Counted from the stretch's first letter, positions 50,417 through 58,112 are shown. The stretch is 64,000 nucleotides of DNA from JAEMQF01 sp963850525 (GCA_963850525.1 CAWKLQ010000012.1:62001-126000), one strand, 5' to 3'. Notes: generated by a model from the sequence alone, not told the origin. Numbers and translations are program-made.

Positions 50417-50812
50417 ATGCCACCAATAGTCCCCTCTCGCGTGTCTCCATGGCGCGCTGCCCTGCCCATGCTTTTCGCGCGCGAGCGCTTCATCAATCTG
50501 GCCGTCCTGCACTCACTGGCCCTGTGCGCAGCCAACCAGCAGTATCGCGAGCAGATTGCGCGAGGCCAATTCCCCACAGCGTCGTGGGAGGCCGAAACTC
50601 GCGCGAACCGTTCGAAGTACACCACCGCTGTAGTACGGTCGTTTTGGTCTTCGCTTGCGGCCACATGTTGCTTCATCGCTCTCGGCCTCGTCGCCGCGCT
50701 GCTCTTTGGTAAGCTCTCTCCTGATCGACCGCTCGATGTAGGCAAATTGCTGAGCGTTCGTGCACTGTTTCTTCCTGGTGTTGCGCTCGCCACTGCTGGT
50801 CAAGTATGGTGA
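50417..50812 (+). CDS. Hypothetical membrane protein (cassette 3)
   Basis: A 131-residue protein with hydrophobic segments at FINLAVLHSLALCAA, SLAATCCFIALGLVAALLF and near the C-terminus ALFLPGVALATAGQVW. No family recognised. The stop codon abuts attC3, as usual for cassette genes. Start at ATG 50417, 19 nt inside the cassette. Confidence 0.7.
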   Translation: MPPIVPSRVSPWRAALPMLFARERFINLAVLHSLALCAANQQYREQIARGQFPTASWEAETRANRSKYTTAVVRSFWSSLAATCCFIALGLVAALLFGKLSPDRPLDVGKLLSVRALFLPGVALATAGQVW

Positions 50813-50813
50813 G

Positions 50814-50885
50814 GCCTAACCTTTCGGTCAAGCCGACGCGCTCCGGGCTGCGCCCTCCGCGCGCGGCTTACCTCATACGTTGGGC
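50814..50885 (+). other. attC site 3
   Basis: 72 nt; R'' GCCTAAC, R' GTTGGGC. R'' differs at one base from the complement of the cassette 3 start (expected GACTAAC). Confidence 0.92.
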
Positions 50886-50888
50886 ATC

Positions 50889-51161
50889 ATGAGCACAGCA
50901 CACCTGACTGCGGCAGCTTGTTGTCTGGCACTTGCTGCGTGCGGCAGTCAGTGGGAGGGCTTTGTCTACCCTGACAAGCACGACCTCACCAACCACATTG
51001 GAATCGGGAGCTACGCGTCGCTTGAGGAATGCCGCGCATCAGCCAGGAGCGCTCTTGCCAAAATAAGCTCTCTTGAGCGCGGCGACTACGAGTGCGGACT
51101 GAACTGCAAATCCGATGGCGGCCCTGGTGGGCTGAAGATCTGCGAAGACACGCTCAAGTGA
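50889..51161 (+). CDS. Small putative lipoprotein (cassette 4, first gene)
   Basis: A 90-residue protein starting 9 nt inside the cassette. A lipobox (CLALAACGSQ) predicts lipid attachment after an N-terminal signal. The mature part has four further Cys (ECRAS, YECGLNCKS, KICED), suggesting disulfides, and the motif SLEECRASARSAL. No family recognised with confidence. It shares the cassette with a membrane-protein gene 34 nt downstream. Confidence 0.72.
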   Translation: MSTAHLTAAACCLALAACGSQWEGFVYPDKHDLTNHIGIGSYASLEECRASARSALAKISSLERGDYECGLNCKSDGGPGGLKICEDTLK

Positions 51162-51195
51162 CGGAACGGTGGGTGTCAGAACAATAGGGAGGTGC

Positions 51196-51597
51196 ATGGC
51201 GCAAATCGACAGAGAGACTCTTTTCGCGAACGAAGCCTTTGTGGTCGGCATGCTGCAGGCCGTTTCTGGCGGCGCCATTCTTGCCGCCATCGCTCAGTCC
51301 GAATCACTGGTTAAGTTGGCTGGGCGTACATCATTCCTCCTGTTCGTCACATCAGCTTCCCTGGCATTGGGCCTTGCGATCGTGGCGGCCTACTGGCGCC
51401 ACCAATACAAGATGTGGCACGTAAAGGCGCTGGCGTCGGCGAGTGAAGGCAAGAGCGACGAAGCAGCTGCACGAGGCCGCCGATCCAGTTTCTATCTTTG
51501 GGGCATGCGGTATTCCGTAGTGGCCGCGCTCCTCAGTCTGCTCTTCGCCCTGGCACAGCTCGTAGTGTCACTCTGGCTATTTGCACCAAGGCCTTAA
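51196..51597 (+). CDS. Hypothetical membrane protein (cassette 4, second gene)
   Basis: A 133-residue protein with three or four hydrophobic segments (FVVGMLQAVSGGAILAAIA, SFLLFVTSASLALGLAIVAAYW, YSVVAALLSLLFALAQLVVSLWLF) and a short cytoplasmic Arg/Lys loop. AGGGAGGT precedes ATG 51196. No family recognised. A two-gene cassette is uncommon; with the lipoprotein upstream it may form a small envelope module. Confidence 0.72.
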   Translation: MAQIDRETLFANEAFVVGMLQAVSGGAILAAIAQSESLVKLAGRTSFLLFVTSASLALGLAIVAAYWRHQYKMWHVKALASASEGKSDEAAARGRRSSFYLWGMRYSVVAALLSLLFALAQLVVSLWLFAPRP

Positions 51598-51604
51598 CGA
51601 TGAT

Positions 51605-51676
51605 GCCCAACCCTTCGTTCCACCCGACGCGCTCCGGCCTGCGGCCTCCACGCGCGGGTGAACTCAAACGTTAGCC
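51605..51676 (+). other. attC site 4
   Basis: 72 nt; R'' GCCCAAC, R' GTTAGCC. R'' complements the start of cassette 4. Confidence 0.93.
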
Positions 51677-51703
51677 GTCACCCACCTCCGCCCCGGTTCA
51701 ATC

Positions 51704-52291
51704 ATGGAAGTGCTGAAAGCCCTCGCCACACTACACGCGCCTGACGAGCGCCAACGGTTGTTTGTGGTCCGAGATGCAAATTCCACAGACTTCAGGCCGA
51801 TGAAAGTTGCAGACATCTACGCGCTTGCCGAACAAGCGTCCCTGCACGCGGGCGTGCCAGAAGATATTCGTAGCCACTTCGCGATGGCACAGAACCTCGT
51901 GGCCTACTCGTGGTTCTGCTACGCGTTCAACGTTGCAGCAGAACTGCATGCGTACATCTCCGTGGAGTTCGCCCTGAAAACACGCTTTCCCACAATGGCG
52001 AGCAAGCCGTTCGGAAGGCTGCTAGAGCATGCTGCCAGCGAAGGCCTGCTACGAAGTGACGGTTTCACATATGGGCGCAGCCCAGAGCGGCAGACGTATC
52101 CTCCTGAAATGTCGCCTCCGACCGAGATCCAGGAGGTCCGAGAATACGCTGCCGCCATTGCTGAGGCCATGCGGACGCTGCGAAATTCGCTCGCACACGG
52201 CGCATCAACCATGCACATGAAGGGAGGAACGGTGCTGCTAGTATGCTCCGAGCTTATCAATCAGCTCTTCCCTCAACCCAGTGCCGGCTAA
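51704..52291 (+). CDS. HEPN-like hypothetical protein (cassette 5)
   Basis: A 195-residue helical protein. Near the C-terminus it has RNSLAHG (Arg160 to His165), matching the Rx4-6H pattern of HEPN RNases and of related AbiV/DUF4145-type proteins. The helices AMAQNLVAYSWFCYAFNVAAELHAYISVEFAL fit a HEPN bundle. If real, it may act in stress or phage defence, but the match is only a motif. The stop codon overlaps attC5. Confidence 0.7.
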   Translation: MEVLKALATLHAPDERQRLFVVRDANSTDFRPMKVADIYALAEQASLHAGVPEDIRSHFAMAQNLVAYSWFCYAFNVAAELHAYISVEFALKTRFPTMASKPFGRLLEHAASEGLLRSDGFTYGRSPERQTYPPEMSPPTEIQEVREYAAAIAEAMRTLRNSLAHGASTMHMKGGTVLLVCSELINQLFPQPSAG

Positions 52292-52354
52292 CCCTTCGTT
52301 CGAGCCGACAGCCACCGGGGTACCGGCGTCTGCGGCTCAACTCAAACGTTGGGC
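52286..52354 (+). other. attC site 5
   Basis: 69 nt; R'' GGCTAAC, R' GTTGGGC. R'' complements the start of cassette 5. Confidence 0.92.
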
Positions 52355-52845
52355 TTCATACATCCGAGGTCGCGAATGCTGAGCTGTGCAATTCGCTCGC
52401 CTGCCACCGAACCGTTTCTCGCGTTCCGCGCGAGCAGTGCGCTTTGCTTCTGTCGCAGCCACCTGTATTCGGCCCGCCAGCGTCATCCCGCAGGTTGCCC
52501 CTCTCACTACCGCGCCATTCGCGCCCGCAACCCAGCTTATCGGCTGCGAGGTTTAGAGGTGCCGCGCCATGGTGTGGCGGCAGCTCGCGCGCACCGTTCT
52601 CTGCGTGCCAAGGTGTTCCACGCAGCCGGCCTGCCGCTGTCGAACCTTGGCGCTCATGTACGCGCCTCCGGTTTCAGCGTCTTCGCCATGGCTACAGTCC
52701 CAATCTCACCCTTGTGGCTGCACCGTTTCGCCTCGGTACCTGCACTTTCACGGAACACAAATACTTGTTATCGTCGCGGCATATCAACGCGTAGTCCAGT
52801 CGTTGCCGCAAGTACAGTGCCTTCGTCGCAGCCAGGAAAGATGAA
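52355..52845. other. Cassette 6, no convincing gene
   Basis: Open frames cross this stretch in all three forward frames, but their translations are Arg/Ser/Cys/Pro-rich and run through attC sites. No RBS-start pair or family was seen. It may be a non-coding cassette. Confidence 0.6.
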
Positions 52846-52947
52846 GCCCAACCCTTCGTTCGAGCCGACAGCCCCCGGCGGGCAGCGTCTGTGTGTTCTT
52901 CCCAATGTCGTGGCGCCGGGGTCTGCGCCTCAACTCAAACGTTGGGC
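52846..52947 (+). other. attC site 6 (long)
   Basis: 102 nt, the longest attC in the array; R'' GCCCAAC, R' GTTGGGC. The extra length is in the central, apical part. Confidence 0.88.
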
Positions 52948-53053
52948 GTCACAAGGCCCTCACCGCTGCACTGCTACTGAACAAAGCCACCCGTTGACCG
53001 CCGCGCTATAGGCAGCCAGCGGCCGGTTTGTGGCACCCTGCTATCCTTCCTCC

Positions 53054-53242
53054 ATGAAGGTCAGCGAAGTCCTCCGAATGCTCCAAAGTGACGGTTGGAA
53101 TTTGGTCGCAACGCGCGGAAGTCATCGTCAATTCAAGCACGCGAGCAAGCCTGGTCGCGTCACTGTTCCTGGCAAGCCAAGCGATGACCTTGCGCCTGGC
53201 ACTTTGAACAGCGTCCTCAAACAGGCTGGTCTGAAGTCGTGA
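53054..53242 (+). CDS. hicA: HicA toxin (cassette 7)
   Basis: A 62-residue HicA mRNA interferase with the dsRBD-like fold: MKVSEVLRMLQSDGWNLVATRGSH (first 20 residues diagnostic), the catalytic His in RGSHRQF and VTVPGKPSDDLAPGTL. It cleaves mRNA independent of or in association with translation. The antitoxin gene follows after 6 nt. ATG 53054 is chosen over 53030 by family alignment. Toxin-antitoxin cassettes are thought to stabilise sedentary integron arrays. Confidence 0.93.
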   Translation: MKVSEVLRMLQSDGWNLVATRGSHRQFKHASKPGRVTVPGKPSDDLAPGTLNSVLKQAGLKS

Positions 53243-53248
53243 GGTCAA

Positions 53249-53461
53249 ATGCGCTACGCCATTGTCATTGAGAAAGCCGAAGGCAACTACTCCGCCTACG
53301 TTCCTGATCTTCCAGGGTGCGTCGCAACAGGCGCAACTGTTGCCGAAGTCGAAGCCGAGATCAGGGAAGCCATCATTTTTCATGTGGAAGGTCTGCGCGA
53401 AGACGGAATGCCAATTCCCGCCGGGGCAAGCAAAGTCGAGTACATCGACATCGCAGCCTGA
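53249..53461 (+). CDS. hicB: HicB antitoxin (cassette 7)
   Basis: A 70-residue HicB with the partially degraded RNase H-like fold: YAIVIEKAEGNYSAYVPDLPGCVATG and EAIIFHVEGLREDGMPIP. It lacks the additional C-terminal DNA-binding domain found in longer HicB proteins, so autoregulation may be weak or use another surface. It would bind and inhibit HicA encoded 6 nt upstream. Its gene ends 31 nt before attC7. Confidence 0.93.
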   Translation: MRYAIVIEKAEGNYSAYVPDLPGCVATGATVAEVEAEIREAIIFHVEGLREDGMPIPAGASKVEYIDIAA

Positions 53462-53492
53462 CTCATGGCACAAGTCCCTCCGCTGAAGTGAC

Positions 53493-53564
53493 GCCCAACC
53501 CTTCGGTCGAGCCGACGCGCTCCGGGCTGCGCCCTCCGCGCGCGGCTCACCTCAAACGTTAGAC
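53493..53564 (+). other. attC site 7
   Basis: 72 nt; R'' GCCCAAC, R' GTTAGAC. R'' complements the start of cassette 7. Confidence 0.93.
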
Positions 53565-53574
53565 GGCAACACAC

Positions 53575-54336
53575 ATGAACGAGGACTTCTATCGCGGCCT
53601 TGCGGAAGAAATGGCGGCGAAACTACGGCGCGTAGCATCATTCGTCAGCCATGCGCCGTCAGTGGGTTCCTATCACGAAGAAGCTCTGCGCACTCTGCTA
53701 AGGAGCATGCTTTCTGACCGCTTTAAGCTAAGGCACGGCTTCGCATATCACACCGAACTGGGAACCTCGCTCCAGGGGGACATTCTCATCGTTGACGAAT
53801 ACCATCCTGGCGCCTATTTCTTTCGCGAGGGCGATTTTGCAATCGTCGCGCCAGAAGCACTTGTCAGCGTCATAGAGGTCAAGACAACTCTGAACAAGAA
53901 GACTTTCCTTGAAGCGATGCACGCGCTCTACTCATTTCGCAAGCTTTCTCCTGGCCGAGCCTACCCGACTACTTTCTTATTCGCGTACGAAAGTGCAGCT
54001 TTCACTCCCAAGGTCCTTGGTTCGTGGTACGGCGCAGTGAACATTCCAGATCAAGTATGGAACTACCCATTCGCCATCTATTCCCTGGACAAAGGACTGA
54101 TCATGCTGAGGCCTAACCTCGCCAAAAAGTATGTCCATGTGCCCATCATCGGCGAGCCTGGTCCTGGACCCAAATTGCGTGCGTTCTCAATATTCCTTCA
54201 GACGATTCGCAAGGCACAACTCCTATACTCGCGCGTCGAAGCAAATCCGTTCACAAACGCAGTCTTCAACGGCCTCCAACACGGCCAATACGGCTACACC
54301 TTCGGTTCAGACAACTCTACCGCCAATGCCGTCTAA
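53575..54336 (+). CDS. DUF6602-like PD-(D/E)XK nuclease-fold protein (cassette 8)
   Basis: A 253-residue protein. Glu35 (SYHEEALRT), Asp69 (QGDILIVDE) and Glu101-x-Lys103 (VSVIEVKTTL) form the spacing of a PD-(D/E)XK nuclease core, as in the DUF6602 family. The start codon is 17 nt inside the cassette, and the stop codon lies within attC8. DUF6602 proteins are found among mobile and defence genes; a role in DNA or RNA cleavage is plausible but untested. Codon use is less GC-rich than the flanking chromosome. Confidence 0.8.
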   Translation: MNEDFYRGLAEEMAAKLRRVASFVSHAPSVGSYHEEALRTLLRSMLSDRFKLRHGFAYHTELGTSLQGDILIVDEYHPGAYFFREGDFAIVAPEALVSVIEVKTTLNKKTFLEAMHALYSFRKLSPGRAYPTTFLFAYESAAFTPKVLGSWYGAVNIPDQVWNYPFAIYSLDKGLIMLRPNLAKKYVHVPIIGEPGPGPKLRAFSIFLQTIRKAQLLYSRVEANPFTNAVFNGLQHGQYGYTFGSDNSTANAV

Positions 54337-54402
54337 CCCTTCGGTCAAGCCGACCCGCTCCGGCCTGCGGCCTCCGCGGGCGGCTTACCTCAAACGTTGG
54401 GC
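54331..54402 (+). other. attC site 8
   Basis: 72 nt; R'' GTCTAAC, R' GTTGGGC. R'' complements the start of cassette 8. Confidence 0.93.
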
Positions 54403-54907
54403 AGCACGCAATGCAGGTCGTGCACTTGCGCTATTCGGCGCAGCCGCACCGCAGCCGCCGCACGCAAGGGAGCATTCAGCGTGGTTGCTGTCGTTGCGCT
54501 CCTTCGAAGGCTCCTGCCACCGTCAGGGCGGGCTGTCCGTCCTTCGGCGGCCAGCGCACGGTCTGCTTCCTTTCACCACCACCCTCAGCGGCGCCTCCTG
54601 CCTCTGCGCTGCGTTGCCGCGGCTTTCGCTCCTCGTTGCCCAGCGCGCGTGCACAGCCGCATCCTGCCAACGTTGGAGCAAGCTGCCACACGCAGCAACA
54701 GAGGTTCACCACGGTCTCATGTCGTGAGCATTTTCCGCAATACGCGCCAAGCCGCGGTTGTCGGGTTGCCTCAGCGCACCGGTTCGCTTTCGCTCAGTCC
54801 CTTTGGCACCGCGCTCCTCGCGGTTCTGGGCTGCACTGCGCAAATACAGCAGCGTCGGTGCATACTCGTGGCGTAGCGCAATCTGCCACCGGGAAAGAAC
54901 ACGTGCT
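54403..54907. other. Cassette 9, gene-less, carries shared core motif
   Basis: No frame looks protein-like. The segment at 54532-54556 (GCTGTCCG ... GGCGGCCAGCG) is a 25-nt core also found in cassettes 10, 15 and 18. The start (CACGCAAT), the CGAAGGCTCCT element and the end (GTCGGTGCATACTCGT) also recur in cassettes 15 and 18, so these are members of one cassette family. Confidence 0.65.
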
Positions 54908-54979
54908 GCCCAACCCTTCGCTCAACCCGACGCGCTCCGGGCTGCGCCCTCCGCGCGCGGGTTAGCTCAAACGTTCGGC
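54908..54979 (+). other. attC site 9
   Basis: 72 nt; R'' GCCCAAC, R' GTTCGGC. R'' complements the start of cassette 9. Confidence 0.93.
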
Positions 54980-55424
54980 GAATGCGCAATACAGTTGCTG
55001 CCATGCTTCCGTCCTCGCATTTGCCTTCGTTCAGTAGCGTGCAGCCGTTGCCTGCGAATCAACGCGCATCGCGCGCTGCCTTGGAGCTCTGTCGCCGCCG
55101 TACTGCAAAGCTCAGCGCGGGCTGTCCGTCCTTCGGCGGCCAGCGGCCGGTTCGCTGCCACTCCACCGCCACCGTTTCTGAGCGCTCATACGTTTGCGCT
55201 GCGTGGCACGCAAGCTGTTTGCCCGAAAGCCCAGCGCTGGAGCACTGCCACCGCCGTACTGTCAAGCTCAGCGCGGGCTGTCCGTCCTTCGGCGGCCAGC
55301 GCACGCTTGGCTGCCATTGCACCACCACCGATGTTTGCATTCGCACAGTCGCGCGGTGTTGCACCGTCGAGCGCTTTCGCGTCCACGGTTTCGGTCTGTA
55401 CACCTCAGCCCCGCGCCCACATGG
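54980..55424. other. Cassette 10, gene-less, two copies of shared core motif
   Basis: The 25-nt core occurs twice, at 55121-55145 and 55277-55301. Each copy is preceded by CCGCCGTACTG and GCTCAGCGCGG, giving a roughly 50-nt direct repeat with a 156-nt period. No convincing gene on either strand. Confidence 0.65.
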
Positions 55425-55484
55425 GCCGAACCCTTCGTTCAACTCGGACTGCCTTCGGCAGCCGAGTTAACTCAAACGTTGGGC
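55425..55484 (+). other. attC site 10 (short)
   Basis: 60 nt; R'' GCCGAAC, R' GTTGGGC. R'' complements the unusual TTCGGC start of cassette 10. Confidence 0.92.
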
Positions 55485-55646
55485 GTCACACCCACGCACA
55501 TCACTACTCGTGCCAATCCGCTAAAGTAAAAGAGTTACGGACGTTGGATTGGACGCAACGCAAAGACCTGGGCCGATCATCCAAAGCGGGTTTTGGAGGC
55601 CCGCTTACTCCAAGAGAGCGGCTCAGGTCACCGTAACAATAAAGCT

Positions 55647-56186
55647 TCATGTCTTCTGCACCATGCGTTCGACCGCCTTTTGCCCCTCAGTGGTCAAACG
55701 ATAGAGCTTTCTCGCCTGCCGCGAATTGCCGGTCTTTTTCGTCTGAATCACCAGTTGAGGCCGTCGGGCAATGAGGCCATTAAACGCAGCGGTGATGTTC
55801 CCCACTCCGTGGCCCAGATCTTTCAAACGTTTATTTATGCTGAAACTATCGAAGTCGCCCTCGCTTTCATGCACTTGAAGCCAATAGGCCGCAACCATTG
55901 CCCGGTCAGTGTCTTGTTGAGGATCAGCGGCAGCAAAGAATTCCGCCAACGTGTCAAACCGCATGCCGTTCTCCACAACTCGTTCTGGGTCACCAGATGA
56001 CGGCGCCACCCCGTCTGCGCTCGCTTTTCCAGACTCGTCAGCCGGTAGCGCGCCCTTCCCAACGAACACATCGTGGGCCCACTTAAGCACCCGTCGAATT
56101 GCCCCCTCTTCAAGTGGTGAAAGAGCCTCGGCTATGGCCTTCATTGAGTCCAGCTCGTTTAGCGCCTTCTGCCTTTGGTCGTCCAT
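55647..56186 (-). CDS. Reverse-oriented putative winged-helix protein (cassette 11)
   Basis: A 179-residue protein encoded against the cassette direction. The N-terminal half is helical and acidic (LNELDSMKAIAEALSPLEEG). The C-terminal half (NKRLKDLGHGVGNITAAFNGL, then LYRLTTEGQKAVERM) resembles a winged-helix domain, so it may bind DNA. It has its own consensus promoter upstream. No family recognised. A weak terminator-like hairpin (AAGCGGG/CCCGCTT, 55584-55606) follows. Reverse cassettes cannot be read from a cassette-array promoter and must be self-expressed. Confidence 0.75.
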   Translation of the reverse strand: MDDQRQKALNELDSMKAIAEALSPLEEGAIRRVLKWAHDVFVGKGALPADESGKASADGVAPSSGDPERVVENGMRFDTLAEFFAAADPQQDTDRAMVAAYWLQVHESEGDFDSFSINKRLKDLGHGVGNITAAFNGLIARRPQLVIQTKKTGNSRQARKLYRLTTEGQKAVERMVQKT

Positions 56187-56217
56187 ATGCGTGCCCCATG
56201 TCGTTCCGATGTCTCAG

Positions 56218-56248
56218 ATTATATGACACGCCGTTTACTGCATGTCAA
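56218..56248 (-). promoter_or_regulatory. Promoter with operator-like inverted repeat for the cassette 11 gene
   Basis: On the - strand, TTGACA (56248-56243) and TATAAT (56223-56218) are perfect consensus hexamers with a 19-nt spacer, placing transcription start about 25 nt before ATG 56186. TGACA (56224-56228) and TGTCA (56243-56247) on the + strand form an inverted repeat spanning the spacer. Confidence 0.7.
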
Positions 56249-56300
56249 GCGGGGCCGTTTTGCGCCTTCAGCAAGGCCTTTTCACGCTCCGTTGCATGAC

Positions 56301-56372
56301 GCCCAACCCTTCGCTCCAGCCGACCCGCTCCGGGCTGCGCCCTCCGCGGGCGGCTGAGCTCAAACGTTATGC
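56301..56372 (+). other. attC site 11
   Basis: 72 nt; R'' GCCCAAC, R' GTTATGC. R'' complements the start of cassette 11. Confidence 0.93.
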
Positions 56373-56414
56373 GCCTGACACGCCTCAAAGTACGCGTTGC
56401 GCACACAGCAGAGC

Positions 56415-56438
56415 GGGGCTGGACGCTGGCCCAGCCCC
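56415..56438. other. Perfect hairpin in cassette 12
   Basis: GGGGCTGG (56415-56422) and CCAGCCCC (56431-56438) make an 8-bp stem with an 8-nt loop; no T-tract follows, so a terminator role is doubtful. The flanking 56373-56570 stretch has no gene. Confidence 0.55.
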
Positions 56439-56571
56439 CGTGCTAGCATTCAACCGGCTAGCTCGTTAGTTCTATCCACTTTCGCAGCTTGCTAGGCATG
56501 CAGTTCGTCCTTTCTCCAAAGTCATGCCGCTTTGGTCGGAGCCCCATCCACGGGAGCTGTAATGCTGAAAT

Positions 56572-56604
56572 GAAAGCCCCAGTGTCTCAAGCACCGGGGC
56601 TTTC
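56572..56604 (-). terminator. Terminator-like hairpin for the cassette 12 gene
   Basis: GAAAGCCCC (56572-56580) and GGGGCTTTC (56596-56604) form a 9-bp stem that extends by GTG/CAC after one mismatch. The stop codon of the reverse gene (56587-56589) lies in the loop. A T-rich run (TTTCATTTC) follows on the - strand. Confidence 0.65.
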
Positions 56605-57069
56605 GCCTTTGTGGGCGGCCAGGAACGCCTCACCCACTTTTGAAAGCCCATATCGCCCTGGCCGCGGGTTGTCGATCCAGTGGTTCTTTGCCCGCCAACC
56701 CATGAGCGCTGTCCTTAAATACCCACGCGAGCGCGTCTTGCCAATCTTGGTAAGGCGCTTTTCGATTTCATCCAGTGACTTCACCCCAGTCCGAAGGAAG
56801 GTAAGGACCTCTATCACGACAGAGTCTTTCCTGACCCGCCGACCGTCGGCGCGCGCTACCGGCGCCTCCCTGCCCTCCGCTAATTCAGACACGACAGCAG
56901 GTGGTGGTGCCGGCACCTTTCCAATGGCAGTAGTGATGGCGTCGTCGACGTCGTCAGTCTGCGCGAGGGTGCGCAACGCAGCAATGCGCTGCTCGCAAGC
57001 GGCAATCTTCTGTCGCAACAGCGTCAGCTTTGCCTCTTCCTGCTCAATAAGGGTTTGGTAGGCGTCCAT
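56587..57069 (-). CDS. Reverse-oriented coiled-coil/winged-helix-like protein (cassette 12)
   Basis: A 160-residue protein, reverse to the array. Residues about 1-40 form a coiled coil (LIEQEEAKLTLLRQKIAACEQRIAAL). A Pro-rich linker leads to a C-terminal domain with a winged-helix look (SVVIEVLTFLRTGVKSLDEIEKRL, GYLRTALMGW, GRYGLSKVGEAFL). Possibly a DNA-binding regulator. Start ATG 57069; a frame to 57096 is unlikely. A promoter-like TTGACG lies just upstream within an inverted repeat. It has the same architecture as the cassette 11 product but no clear sequence similarity. Confidence 0.77.
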   Translation of the reverse strand: MDAYQTLIEQEEAKLTLLRQKIAACEQRIAALRTLAQTDDVDDAITTAIGKVPAPPPAVVSELAEGREAPVARADGRRVRKDSVVIEVLTFLRTGVKSLDEIEKRLTKIGKTRSRGYLRTALMGWRAKNHWIDNPRPGRYGLSKVGEAFLAAHKGESPGA

Positions 57070-57122
57070 GAGCGTATTTTGCCACAAACCTGACACGCGT
57101 CAACATTTCCTTGCCGTGTCAG
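57070..57122 (-). promoter_or_regulatory. Promoter/operator region of the cassette 12 gene
   Basis: On the + strand CTGACACG (57090-57097) and CGTGTCAG (57115-57122) are perfect 8-nt inverted arms. A TTGACG -35-like box on the - strand lies within this element, with AAAATA 17 nt on, only a few bases before the ATG, so the transcript could be leaderless. Confidence 0.6.
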
Positions 57123-57174
57123 CGTTTCGTCTCACTTTGGCGCCGTATCAGAGGTCCGCCCTGTATGCAAAGGC

Positions 57175-57246
57175 GCATAACCCTTCGTTCCACCCGACGC
57201 GCTCCGGCCTGCGGCCTCCGCGCGCGGGTGAACTCAAACGTTAGGT
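57175..57246 (+). other. attC site 12
   Basis: 72 nt; R'' GCATAAC, R' GTTAGGT. R'' complements the rare TTATGC start of cassette 12. Confidence 0.93.
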
Positions 57247-57255
57247 TGCAAGACA

Positions 57256-57801
57256 ATGCCCACGGCCCAAGCGCTCATTTCCCAGTACTTCGCGCAAGTT
57301 GCCAAGAAGCCCTGCTGGCACGTTACGGCCGAGTATGGTTCGTGGCTATCTTTGCACTTTGGGGAGCCAACCCTCAATGTCAGGGAAGCCGATCACAATG
57401 CTCAAAGCCAAGCCTTTCGTCACCGCAGCGCCACCGTCAACGGAGAGCAACTATTGTGGGTGGAAATGGGCGCATGGGAACTCCGCGAAGGTCGCCGCCG
57501 CCTGTTTAACTCCGGGCAGTCACGTACATTCCTCCGCCGCGCCGCTTCCCGACTCGATTCTCAGGTTCTTGTCGGAGTACAGGTCTTTGCCGTGCCTCCC
57601 ACTACGCATTTCATATTTGACGAAGGCAGCACTCTCATCGTGTCCCCACATCCTGCTGCGGAGCGGGACGAACCCTTGTGGCATTTCTACACCCAGAGGA
57701 ACTGCCTCTCACTCCTAGCAAACGGAATCCTGGAACATGGTCCGTCCAAGAGTCACACGCCAAGAAGGCAGGTTGTTAGCGCACCGTCCAATGCAACCTA
57801 A
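57256..57801 (+). CDS. Hypothetical protein (cassette 13)
   Basis: A 181-residue protein, start 15 nt inside the cassette and stop inside attC13. No signal peptide or membrane segment. Motifs seen: YFAQVAKKPCWHVTAEYGSWLSLHFG, SATVNGEQLLWVEMGAWELREG, FAVPPTTHFIFDEGSTLIV. The mixed alpha/beta pattern does not point to a family I can name. Confidence 0.75.
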   Translation: MPTAQALISQYFAQVAKKPCWHVTAEYGSWLSLHFGEPTLNVREADHNAQSQAFRHRSATVNGEQLLWVEMGAWELREGRRRLFNSGQSRTFLRRAASRLDSQVLVGVQVFAVPPTTHFIFDEGSTLIVSPHPAAERDEPLWHFYTQRNCLSLLANGILEHGPSKSHTPRRQVVSAPSNAT

Positions 57802-57867
57802 CCTTTCGGTCAAGCCGACGCGCTCCGGGCTGCGCCCTCCGCGCGCGGCTTACCTCATACGTTAGCG
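57796..57867 (+). other. attC site 13
   Basis: 72 nt; R'' ACCTAAC, R' GTTAGCG. R'' complements the start of cassette 13. Confidence 0.93.
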
Positions 57868-58112
57868 CCTTTGTCCGTGCCTTCGATGCGATCGCCGCCT
57901 TACTCAACCCAAAGCCTAGTCACGCGCCGCTTACAGCGAGGCGGCTCAGTGCCCGTGCGAGCGGCAGCTCGCTCGTCAACGCTGTTGGCCACGAAGGCCG
58001 TTCTGGAAACCACCCTCCGCGGGCAAGCGTCTTTGGGTTCGTTTGCTTGTCGAGCTCGCGCCAGTATTCCCCCTAGGCGCGTCGGTGCAGAATGTTGGTC
58101 TCGTTTTCAAAG
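57868..58112. other. Cassette 14, gene-less
   Basis: A 305-nt cassette including its attC, the smallest in the array, with no convincing gene. Its first roughly 50 nt (CCTTTGTCCGT, CTTCGATG, CGCCGCCTTACTCAA) are nearly the same as the start of the cassette cut by the window end (63889). Confidence 0.65.

Noticed and set aside
52349..53011. A 220-codon + strand frame across cassette 6 and attC6
   Set aside because: It runs through an attC site into the next cassette and has Arg/Ser/Pro-rich composition; unlikely to be a gene.
56459..56470. GTTAG sequence inside cassette 12 that could mark another attC
   Set aside because: No matching R'' box or inverted arms upstream; not a complete attC.
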